The notes beneath the pieces were generated by a model that saw only the letters and a program-made list of their open reading frames with translations, did no database searches and was not told the origin of the DNA. Of a stretch of 64,000 nucleotides of DNA, positions 42,399 through 49,694 are shown in pieces. Origin of the DNA: Chloroflexota bacterium (GTDB taxonomy: Bacteria; Chloroflexota; UBA11872); NCBI GenBank assembly GCA_026708035.1, contig JAPOVQ010000013.1:73372-137371 (forward strand), read 5' to 3'. Within the stretch, counting starts at the first letter, position 1, and every line of letters starts with the position of its first letter. Both the position numbers and the translations under genes were made by a program.

Positions 42399-43445
42399 CT
42401 AAACCCACCCGTGCTCGGGGTGAATGGGCGTGCCGCTGGTTTGGTGGGTCCACTCGGTACCGCCCTCGAGCAGGACTTCCCGGCCCGTGATGGCCGACTG
42501 CTCGGCGGCGAACAGGATCTCCATGATGTGCCGCGCATACGGCCCGTGCGTCGGCGGCTCGATGTCGCGCGCGATGCTATCGGCAAAGTCCCGCCACTCG
42601 TTGGTGAACTCGGCGGGCGGACGCGTGAATGGCACGTCTTCCCATACGTCGTCCTTGCCGACGCGCACGTATTCCTCGTAGTGGTGGCTGAACTTCAGGG
42701 TGCCGTTGGCGCAGATGACGTGGCCAGAATAGTCTGACGCGCCGTCGGCGAATCCCACGGCGACGGCGACGCCCGCGCGGCCGTTCTTGTAGCGCACGAA
42801 AATCACATCCGAGTCGTCGCTGGCCTGGTAGTGCGCGTGGGTGCCGATGGCCGCGGACACGGACACGGCCTGAGAGCCCATGAGCCAGGTCAATCGGTCG
42901 ACGACGTGCACGCCGTTGGCCAGCAACATGCCGCCGCCGTGAAAGCGGCTGCGGTACTGGGGGCGGCGGCCCTCGTAGGTCCAATTCTTGGACATGTAGC
43001 AGACGGCGGTGATCACCGGTCCGAGCTGCCCCGAATCGAGAATCGACTTGGCGGCGATGCTCGTCGGATAAAAGTGCTGCGAGAGCCCGACCATGAGCTT
43101 GCGGTTGTTGGCGTCGGCGGCGGCGATCATGGCGTCGCACTGGTCCAGGCTGAGGGCCATGGGCTTCTCGACCAGCACGTGCTTGCCCGCGTTGAGCGCG
43201 TCGATGGTGAGGCGGTGGTGCAGCTGATGCCCGAGCACGACGGCCACGGCGTCGACGTCGTCGTCCTGGAGCAACTCGGTGTGTGAAACGTAGCCCCGGG
43301 GGATGTCGTACTCGCGCATGTAGCGCTGCCGAGGTTCTTCCAGCAGGTCGGCCACGGCAATGACCCGCACGTCGTCCAGCGTGGCGATGGCCTCGCAGTG
43401 CGTCCGCGCTATCCCTCCAAGGCCGATGATTCCGACGTTCAGCAT
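42399..43445 (-). CDS. Gfo/Idh/MocA-family oxidoreductase
   Basis: 348 residues. N-terminal NAD(P)-binding fold VGIIGLGGIARTHCEAI, the family EKP motif in HVLVEKPMALSLDQCD, and the C-terminal alpha/beta domain with GGGMLLANGVHVVDRLTWLMG (His as likely catalytic residue). Oxidises or reduces a sugar, inositol or similar polyol. First gene of a two-gene operon with the isomerase, convergent with the sialidase-like array. Confidence 0.87.
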   Translation of the reverse strand: MLNVGIIGLGGIARTHCEAIATLDDVRVIAVADLLEEPRQRYMREYDIPRGYVSHTELLQDDDVDAVAVVLGHQLHHRLTIDALNAGKHVLVEKPMALSLDQCDAMIAAADANNRKLMVGLSQHFYPTSIAAKSILDSGQLGPVITAVCYMSKNWTYEGRRPQYRSRFHGGGMLLANGVHVVDRLTWLMGSQAVSVSAAIGTHAHYQASDDSDVIFVRYKNGRAGVAVAVGFADGASDYSGHVICANGTLKFSHHYEEYVRVGKDDVWEDVPFTRPPAEFTNEWRDFADSIARDIEPPTHGPYARHIMEILFAAEQSAITGREVLLEGGTEWTHQTSGTPIHPEHGWV

Positions 43446-43538
43446 GGGGCCACCATCCCTAACCGCCCGGCCAACCTGCCGGACGGTTCAAGGATGCCCT
43501 CTCGCCTACTCCTCATACCAGCCGGATCCGATGGATGC

Positions 43539-43693
43539 CTACTCGAGCCTCACGTATTGACCTTGGGCCCAGTTGCCATCCACGAGCTCGTACCAACGGA
43601 CGCCGTCGATGTCCTGGTAGACACCCGTCAGGTACAGCTGCTCCCCGGCCCGCGGAACGTACTGCACGCCCTCGTTGGGCTGGTCGCGAATTT
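43539..43693 (-). pseudogene. Out-of-frame SH3b-like tail of the Cache protein
   Basis: Immediately after the Cache gene stop, the adjacent minus-strand frame reads KRRVKIRDQPNEG ... GVRWYELVDG ... WAQGQYVRLE-stop, a bacterial SH3 signature. The offset from the upstream gene corresponds to one missing base. A few bases further (43510-43530) the strand encodes GSGWYEE-stop, which echoes the GSGWYE end of each Cache repeat. I read this as a former C-terminal domain cut off by a frameshift. Confidence 0.5.
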
Positions 43694-45073
43694 TCACCCG
43701 TCGCTTGGAACTACCACCGCCGCAAGCTGGTCCTCGCCGGAGACGGGAAGCTGGTCCTCGCCTGAGACGAACTCATACCACCCCGACCCGAAGAGGAGAC
43801 CGTCGTGCCGCAGGACCCAGGAGTGCTTGACCTGGGGCTGCCCGTTTGCGGGGTTCGCGAATACGTAGCTCACCCAGATACCGTCCTCGTCGGCCTGGAG
43901 CATCTCGAGACCGAACACACGCCCCGTGATGTCCGTTCCCAGCGGACCCTTCAAGTCGTCGCCGAGCAGACTCGGGTCGGGATGCGTGAGCAGGCGGTCG
44001 GCTTCGTCGAAAATGAAGACGTACCACTGGCCCTCGAGACTCTCGGGCGTGTTGTAGTGCGCCACGGTGGCGTCCAGTCCCTCCGCGTCGTAGCGGCTGA
44101 GGGCCCGGGCCACGAATGCCTGGGTGAACGTCGCTGGGTCGTCCTCCCGCGAAATGGGTTCGTACCAGCCCGAGGCGAATGACAAACCGTCGTGCTTGAT
44201 GACCCAGGTGTGCTTGCGCTCGGGCTCGCCGGTGACCGGGTTGACGAACACGTAGTCCACCCAGCGCCCGTTCTCGTCGGCCGCCACCACTTCCAGTCCG
44301 TAGGGCTTGCCGGTGATGTCCGACCGGACGGCGGGCGTGGTGCCCACGAAGTCCGGGCGCGCGGGATTGGCCAGGACGTAGCCGTCTTCGTCCAACAGGA
44401 ACACGTACCACGGCCCGTCGATGCTCTCTGTGGACTGGTGATAGGCGATGGACGCCTCGCGTCCCTCGGCCGCATAGCGGCTGATGGCCGAGGCCACCGC
44501 GGCCTGCGTGTAGGTCGCCGGATCGTCCGCGCGCGAGATTGGCTCGTACCAGCCCGAGGCGAAGGACAGGCCGTCGTGCTTGATGACCCAGGTATGTTTG
44601 CGCTCGGGCACGCCGGTCGCCGGGTTTATGAACACGTAGTCCACCCAGCGCCCGTTCTCGTCCGCCGCCACTACTTCCAGCCCGTAGGGCTTGCCGGTGA
44701 TATCCGACCGGACGGCTGGCGTGGTGCCCACGAAGTCCGGGCGAGCGGGATTGGCTATCACAAAGCCGTTTTCGTCCAGCAGGAACACGTACCACGGGCC
44801 GTCGATGCTTTCCTTCGACAGGTGGTAGGCGATAGAGGCGTCACGCCCCTCGGCGTCGTAGCGATCGATCGCTTCCTGCACCACGCGCTGGGTGTAGCCG
44901 GCCGGATCGGCCACGCGCGCGACGGCGTCGTCGACCATCTCCTGGGCTTCCTCGCGCGTGACCCCCGTAGTCCCGGCGATTGCGATGATGAGTGCGACGA
45001 TCGCGAGGATGCCGGCAACCGTCGCCAGGATCGAATCTCCGTTGGCCCTTGTGCGTTCCCAGATTTCCTGCAT
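43694..45073 (-). CDS. Membrane-anchored protein with three tandem Cache domains
   Basis: 459 residues from ATG 45073 (GAGGAA six bases upstream); longer starts exist at 45091 and 45124. One N-terminal membrane helix (ILATVAGILAIVALIIAIAG), then three extracellular Cache-type sensor repeats of about 128 residues. Repeats 1 and 2 are nearly identical (DITGKPYGLEVVAADENGRW, HTWVIKHDGLSFASGWYEP); repeat 3 is diverged (DITGRVFGLEMLQADEDGIW). Each would bind a small ligand. There is no cytoplasmic kinase, cyclase or chemotaxis domain. The C terminus repeats GEDQLPVSGEDQL and then stops, with an SH3b-like segment out of frame behind it. A transposon sits 93 bases upstream of the start. Confidence 0.72.
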   Translation of the reverse strand: MQEIWERTRANGDSILATVAGILAIVALIIAIAGTTGVTREEAQEMVDDAVARVADPAGYTQRVVQEAIDRYDAEGRDASIAYHLSKESIDGPWYVFLLDENGFVIANPARPDFVGTTPAVRSDITGKPYGLEVVAADENGRWVDYVFINPATGVPERKHTWVIKHDGLSFASGWYEPISRADDPATYTQAAVASAISRYAAEGREASIAYHQSTESIDGPWYVFLLDEDGYVLANPARPDFVGTTPAVRSDITGKPYGLEVVAADENGRWVDYVFVNPVTGEPERKHTWVIKHDGLSFASGWYEPISREDDPATFTQAFVARALSRYDAEGLDATVAHYNTPESLEGQWYVFIFDEADRLLTHPDPSLLGDDLKGPLGTDITGRVFGLEMLQADEDGIWVSYVFANPANGQPQVKHSWVLRHDGLLFGSGWYEFVSGEDQLPVSGEDQLAAVVVPSDG

Positions 45074-45195
45074 CGCCCGTTCCTCACGCATTTGCCGGTC
45101 GCCGTCGACCGGAAGCCGAGTCATGCGCCTATCTTGCCACCGGATGTCAACCGGTCGACGGGTTGGGTAGTGCCTCACTTTGACTTTCTCGCGCC

Positions 45196-45224
45196 TTGTC
45201 CAAAATTTCTGGACAGGCTATGGT
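45196..45224 (+). promoter_or_regulatory. Left-end promoter with palindromic operator in the transposon
   Basis: TTGTCC (45196-45201), 17-base spacer, TATGGT (45219-45224). Overlapping it is a perfect inverted repeat TGTCCA (45197-45202) / TGGACA (45210-45215) separated by AAATTTC. A repressor bound here would block the -35 box, as in the control regions of many mobile restriction-modification units. Confidence 0.5.
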
Positions 45225-45264
45225 CCGAGGGTATCCGGTTAACGCGATGGCGAAGGTGATCGTC

Positions 45265-45516
45265 ATGGCTAAGCAGAAGGCACACACTGGCCCGCTCGAC
45301 TTCAGCGAGACGGCCCACGGCATGATGCAGCGCATCATCGCCAAGGCCGACCCTGACGCCGACGTGGACGCCGACGAAGACCCCGCGCCCGAGTCGCCGC
45401 ACGTGGACGCCGGGCGCAAGGGCGGCCAGGCGCGGGCCGCCTCACTGAGCGCCTCGGAGCGGTCCGCCATCGCGGCCAAGGGCGGGGAGGCTCGCTGGGC
45501 CGCCAGTTCGGAGTAG
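45265..45516 (+). CDS. Small transposon-borne protein with GGxARA/ARW motif
   Basis: 83 residues from ATG 45265 (AAGGTG upstream); an in-frame ATG at 45247 is the alternative. N-terminal half includes PLDFSETAHGMMQRII, then an acidic stretch (DPDADVDADEDP), then the basic C terminus GRKGGQARAASLSASERSAIAAKGGEARW split in two blocks. This C-terminal pattern recurs in small proteins of mobile elements and could bind nucleic acid. Lying before the methyltransferase and behind a palindrome, it might be the controller of the cargo, but this is inference. Confidence 0.6.
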   Translation: MAKQKAHTGPLDFSETAHGMMQRIIAKADPDADVDADEDPAPESPHVDAGRKGGQARAASLSASERSAIAAKGGEARWAASSE

Positions 45517-45522
45517 GCCGCC

Positions 45523-47107
45523 GTGCAGCCGTCCGCCAATGCCCTGTACTACGGCGACTGCCTCGACTGGATGGGCCAGTGGGACGACCAGACCGTTGAC
45601 CTGATCTACCTGGACCCGCCCTTCAACTCCAATGCCGACTACAACATGCTGTACTCGGATAGCATCGAGGGGGGGGGCGCAGTACCGCGCGTTCGTTGAC
45701 ACGTGGAAGTGGGATACAGCAGCCGCCGATCGATCTGAGGCGTACCGCCGCGCCATAGCACGACCCGCGCACAACGTCTTGGATGGCCTGGAGCGGATCC
45801 TCGGCCCGTCGGGAATGCTGGCCTATTTGTCGTACATGGCCGAGCGCCTTGAACATTGCCGCCGATTGTTGAAGCCCACTGGCAGTCTCTACTTGCACTG
45901 TGACCCGACGGCTTCGCACTATCTCAAGATCGTTTTAGATGGCATATTCGGTGCCAACGGATACACCAACGAACTCAGTTGGAAGCGCACAACAACGAAA
46001 GGGGATTATCGGCAAGGCGCTCGCAATTGGCCGCGCGTTCGAGATGTGGTCTTACACTACGTACGCAACCCAAATGCTCAAGCAGTATTTAACCAACCAT
46101 TCGGCCAATATGCTGATCGATATATCAAAAGCCATTACAGCCGTGTTGAGACGGGCAGTGGGCGGCGCTACCGACTCGATAACTTGACGGCACCCGGAGC
46201 CGGGGCGCGAGGCCATCCAAAGTACGAATTTATGGGTGTCACTCGATACTGGCGATACAGCGAAGAGAAAATGAAAGGCCTGCTCGACGCTGGCCGGGTC
46301 GTACAGACTGCCCCTGGTCGTGTTCCGTCCTACAAGCGATATCTTGACGAAATGCCAGGCGTCGCCATCGGCGATGCATGGGAGGACATCGCGCCGCTCA
46401 ATTCGCAGGCTAAGGAGCGGCTTGGTTATCCAACACAGAAGCCCGTCGCCCTGCTCGAACGGATTATTGAGGCATCCAGTAACCCTGGCGACGTGGTGTT
46501 GGACCCCTTTTGTGGTTGCGGGACGACCATCGCGGCGGCCCGGAACCTTGACCGGCAGTGGATCGGTGTCGATATCGACGCCTTTGCCATCGACATAATC
46601 CGCGAACGTCTCGAAGACCCCGGCATCCCAGCGCACGGCATCCCCTACGATCTGGCGGGCGCCTCGAAGTTGGCGACCGAGCGACCATTTGCGTTTGAGA
46701 CCTGGGCGGTGCGGCGGCTCAGTGGATTCGTGCCGAACACCAAGCAGGTCGCCGATGGTGGCGTCGATGGCCGGGGGACAGTTTGGGAGCAACCCGACGA
46801 TGATGTCACCAAGCTGGCGCTCGCCCAGGTGAAGGGCGGAGCGTTCAGCAGTGATAGCCTCCGAGGTTTTGGCCGCGTCATTAATCGAAACCGCGCCGCA
46901 CTCGGGTGCTATCTCACGCTTGAACCAGTGGACACGCCGTCGGCCCGAGTTGAGGCGTCCGATATGGGTAGCGTGTGCATAGATGGTGTGACGTACCCGC
47001 GGCTCCAACGCTGGTCCATGGCGGAGTATTTCGAGAACCGTCCGCCGCTCCTTCCGCTGATGGCGGACCCCTACACCGGCAAGCCATTACAGCCCCGTTT
47101 GATTTGA
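45523..47107 (+). CDS. Beta-class DNA methyltransferase fused to Mrr-like nuclease; frame broken at G9 tract
   Basis: Starts at GTG 45523: NALYYGDCLDWM, then motif IV LIYLDPPFNSNADYN. At 45669-45677 a run of nine G shifts the frame, so the product ends near base 45699. Removing one G restores about 528 residues: AQYRAFVDTWKWD, then motif I VLDPFCGCGTTIAAARNLDR and GVDIDAFAIDII (order IV-I marks the beta class; N6-adenine or N4-cytosine). After about residue 370 comes an Mrr-like nuclease domain: FETWAVRRLSG, ADGGVDGRG and LAQVKGGAFSS (D...QxK). It could be a one-chain restriction-modification enzyme. The G tract may be phase-variable, a lesion or a sequencing error. Confidence 0.7.
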
Positions 47108-47132
47108 CACTGCCTCCAGTCTAAATCATAAT
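47104..47132 (+). promoter_or_regulatory. Transposase promoter
   Basis: TTGACA (47104-47109), 17-base spacer, CATAAT (47127-47132): close to the sigma-70 consensus. The -35 box overlaps the methyltransferase stop, and the leader to the transposase ATG is AT-rich, unlike its surroundings. Confidence 0.6.
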
Positions 47133-47164
47133 ATAGGCGTTAGCTTAGCCATTAGGGATAGGGC

Positions 47165-48070
47165 ATGCGCCGCCTCAGCCGCGAGCAACGGGCACAGATT
47201 CTGGCCCTCCAAGTCGAGGGCAACTCCCTGCGAGCCACGTCACGCCTCACGGGCCGCTCGCTGAACACCGTCACCCGTCTCGTCGTTGAGGCCGGGCAAG
47301 CGTGCGCCGCCGCTCACGGGGCGCTGGTGCGCGACCTACGCTCGCAGCGCGTCCAGTGCGACGAGCTGTGGGCGTTCGTGGCCATGAAGGCCCGCAACGT
47401 GCCGCAGGAGCGGCGCGGCGAGTTTGGCGTCGGCGACGTGTGGACGTTCACGGCGCTGGACGCGGACTCGAAGCTGATCGTGACGTGGCTGATCGGCAAG
47501 CGCGACACGGCGACGGCGCGGCACTTCCTGATGGACGTGGGCCGCCGGATCGCGGGCCGGTTCCAACTCACGACGGACGGCGCGAACTTCTACCGCGAGG
47601 CCGCCGCCGAGGCATTCGGCGCGGCCATCGACTACGCGCAACTCCAGAAGCTCTACGGGCAAGCGCCCGAGGCCGAGCGGCGCTACAGCCCGCCGGTGTG
47701 CGTCGGCACGCGAGCCGAGATCGTCCAGGGCGTCCCGAACATGGAGCATGTCAGCACGTCGCACGTGGAGCGCCACAACCTCACCGTGCGGATGGGTTCG
47801 CGCCGCTACACGCGCCTCACGAACGCCTTCTCCAAGAAGGTCTACAACCACTCATGCGCGTCGGCCCTGCTGATGTTCCACTACAACTACGTGCGCCCGC
47901 ACACGACGCTCACGAAGCGCGCGAACGGCAAGCCGACCACGCCAGCGATGGCGTCGGGACTGGCAACGCGCCCGTGGACCATGGCGGACCTGGTGGAGCT
48001 GGTCGAGGAGCGCGAGGACACGGCGGCCGACGTGGCGAAGCGGCGCAAAGACCGCCGCAAGTCAAAGTGA
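47165..48070 (+). CDS. IS1-family-like DDE transposase
   Basis: 301 residues. N-terminal helix-turn-helix (SREQRAQILALQVEGNSLRA, TSRLTGRSLNTVTRLV) and a DDE core: QCDELWAFV (first Asp, with the IS1-type DExW), LTTDGANFY (second Asp) and SHVERHNLTVRMGSRRY (Glu). Basic C terminus KRRKDRRKSK. The TGA lies within the right inverted repeat. With perfect termini and the target duplication the enzyme is probably active. The family assignment is from motif only. Confidence 0.85.
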   Translation: MRRLSREQRAQILALQVEGNSLRATSRLTGRSLNTVTRLVVEAGQACAAAHGALVRDLRSQRVQCDELWAFVAMKARNVPQERRGEFGVGDVWTFTALDADSKLIVTWLIGKRDTATARHFLMDVGRRIAGRFQLTTDGANFYREAAAEAFGAAIDYAQLQKLYGQAPEAERRYSPPVCVGTRAEIVQGVPNMEHVSTSHVERHNLTVRMGSRRYTRLTNAFSKKVYNHSCASALLMFHYNYVRPHTTLTKRANGKPTTPAMASGLATRPWTMADLVELVEEREDTAADVAKRRKDRRKSK

Positions 48071-48163
48071 GGCACTACCACGGGTTGAAGGTCGCGAATC
48101 TTGGTTACGAGGTGGGCATCCCGACCCACCTCGACCGCGGGCGCTGCACTCCCGCTTAAGCGT

Positions 48164-48775
48164 CTACGCCCAGCGGTGCTCGTCGGCGGGGGCTTCGACC
48201 ACTCCCAGCGCCTGCAACATGCGGTCCACCAGCGCGTCCACGATTTCGCTGACCTTCGACGGTCGCAGGTAAAACGCCGGCTCCGGGGGCAGAACCGTGG
48301 CGCCGGCCTCGGCGAGCGTGAGCAGGTTGCGCAAGTGGATGATGGAGAGCGGCGTCTCCCGCGGCACGACGACCAGGCGGCGCTTCTCCTTGAGCGTCAC
48401 GTCGGCGGCGCGATGGAGCAGGTTGGTGCCCGCGCCGCTGGCCAGCGCGCCAAGCGTGGCCATGCTGCACGGAACGATCAGCATGCCGCGCACCGGGTAG
48501 CTGCCGCTCGAGATCGGCGCCGCGACGTCCTGCGGTCGGTGGACGGTCAGGTCGCCATGGGACGCCCAGCGGGCCGTGGCGTCGCGAAAGCGCTCTTGCA
48601 TCTCGTGGTGCCACATCAGCTCGCCGTAGTCACTGCACACCACGTCGAGCCGCTCGCCACGATCCAACAGGGCCTTGGCCGCCGCGTCGGCCAGCACCGC
48701 GCCCGTCGCCCCCGAAATCCCCAGGATCAGACTGGGGCGCGGCCCTCCGTGGTCAGGCAACCCACACGCCGGCAA
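48164..48775 (-). CDS. ubiX: UbiX-family flavin prenyltransferase
   Basis: 203 residues. Makes prenylated FMN, the cofactor of UbiD decarboxylases. Motifs: LILGISGATGAVLADAAAKAL, SGSYPVRGMLIVPCSMATLGALASG in pieces, and PRETPLSIIHLRNLLTLAEAGA. The start is uncertain: TTG at 48775 overlaps ubiA by 23 bases; TTG 48760 is possible. Encoded with ubiA and ubiD, as in futalosine-pathway menaquinone synthesis, where it would be the MqnM-type partner. Confidence 0.92.
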   Translation of the reverse strand: MPACGLPDHGGPRPSLILGISGATGAVLADAAAKALLDRGERLDVVCSDYGELMWHHEMQERFRDATARWASHGDLTVHRPQDVAAPISSGSYPVRGMLIVPCSMATLGALASGAGTNLLHRAADVTLKEKRRLVVVPRETPLSIIHLRNLLTLAEAGATVLPPEPAFYLRPSKVSEIVDALVDRMLQALGVVEAPADEHRWA

Positions 48776-49619
48776 TGGTGAACACCAGCGCGGTGATCGC
48801 CACGTAGCCGTTCATGTTGAAAAAGGCCAGGTTGAGCCGCGACAGGTCGTTGCGCAGCAGCGCGTGTTCATAGATGAGCAGCGCGCCGATCAGGCCAACG
48901 CCGACCCAATAGGGCCATGACAGCGGGGCGATCAGACCCAACACGATCAGCGTTACCACCGTCATCGCGTGCGATCCCCGTGCGATCTGCAGCGCGCGAC
49001 GCGTGCCAAATCGCGCCGGAACTGAATGCAGCCCGCGCTTACGGTCGAATCCCAAATCCTGGAGGGAATAGAGCACGTCGAACCCCGCAATCCAGAACAT
49101 CACCACCAGCGCCAAGACGATGGCCTCCGCGCCGATGTCGCCGCGCACGGCGATCCAGCCGCCCACGGGCGCGATGCCGTCGGCGAGTCCCAAGATCCAA
49201 TGGCTCAACCATGTGAACCGCTTGGTGAAGGAGTAGAGCGTGACGGTGACCATGGCCACCGGCGCCAGCGCCAGCGCCAGCAGGTTGAGCTGCCACGCAG
49301 CGATGTGCAGCAGGGCAAAGCCCGCCGACGCTAGCCCCAGCATCTCCACGCGCGACATCCGGCCCGCGGGCAGGGCGCGTTCGGCCGTGCGCGGGTTGGC
49401 CGCGTCGATTCGTGCGTCGATCAGCCGGTTGGCCGCCATGGCGCCCGTGCGCGCGCCGGCCATCGCCACGGTGATCCACAGGAAGGTGCGCCACCCGGGC
49501 CAGCCGTCCTGCGCCAGCACCATCCCCAGAAAGGCAAACGGCAACGCGAAGATCGTGTGCTCGAACTTGATCGCGTCGAGATACAAGCGCAGACGCATAG
49601 CGGCGGCGGCCGGGTTCAT
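48753..49619 (-). CDS. ubiA: UbiA-family prenyltransferase
   Basis: 288 residues, eight to nine membrane helices. The two Asp-rich prenyl-diphosphate/Mg sites are NRLIDARIDAANPRT (about 65-79) and DVLYSLQDLGFDRKRG (about 186-201). Attaches a polyprenyl chain to an aromatic acid: 4-hydroxybenzoate or, in futalosine organisms, 1,4-dihydroxy-6-naphthoate (MqnP). Sandwiched between ubiD and ubiX. ATG start. Confidence 0.9.
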   Translation of the reverse strand: MNPAAAAMRLRLYLDAIKFEHTIFALPFAFLGMVLAQDGWPGWRTFLWITVAMAGARTGAMAANRLIDARIDAANPRTAERALPAGRMSRVEMLGLASAGFALLHIAAWQLNLLALALAPVAMVTVTLYSFTKRFTWLSHWILGLADGIAPVGGWIAVRGDIGAEAIVLALVVMFWIAGFDVLYSLQDLGFDRKRGLHSVPARFGTRRALQIARGSHAMTVVTLIVLGLIAPLSWPYWVGVGLIGALLIYEHALLRNDLSRLNLAFFNMNGYVAITALVFTIAGVWVA

Positions 49620-49694
49620 TCGCGGCTCGTGCGGTCGGGTGGAGCTACCCAGAGCCTAGCGCGTCGCGCGGCGGCGCACATCCCAGTTTTCTTC

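Larger units (their letters stand above)
45158..48087. mobile_element. IS1-family-like transposon with restriction-modification cargo
   Basis: The element proper spans 45166-48079 (2914 bases). Its ends are perfect 21-bp inverted repeats starting GGTAGTGCCTCACTTTGAC (45166-45186 and 48059-48079). It is flanked by an 8-bp direct duplication ACGGGTTG (45158-45165 and 48080-48087), the size expected for IS1-type insertion. Inside, all on the plus strand, are a small GGxARA/ARW protein, a methyltransferase-nuclease fusion with a frameshift, and the transposase, whose stop codon lies within the right repeat. The intact ends suggest recent movement. It landed just upstream of the Cache gene. Confidence 0.85.

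Noticed and set aside
45632-47107. Methyltransferase starting at an internal ATG after the G tract
   Set aside because: Starting at 45632 would omit the GDCLDWM and DPPFN motif IV region, which is encoded in the other frame just upstream; a frameshift in the G9 run explains the data better.
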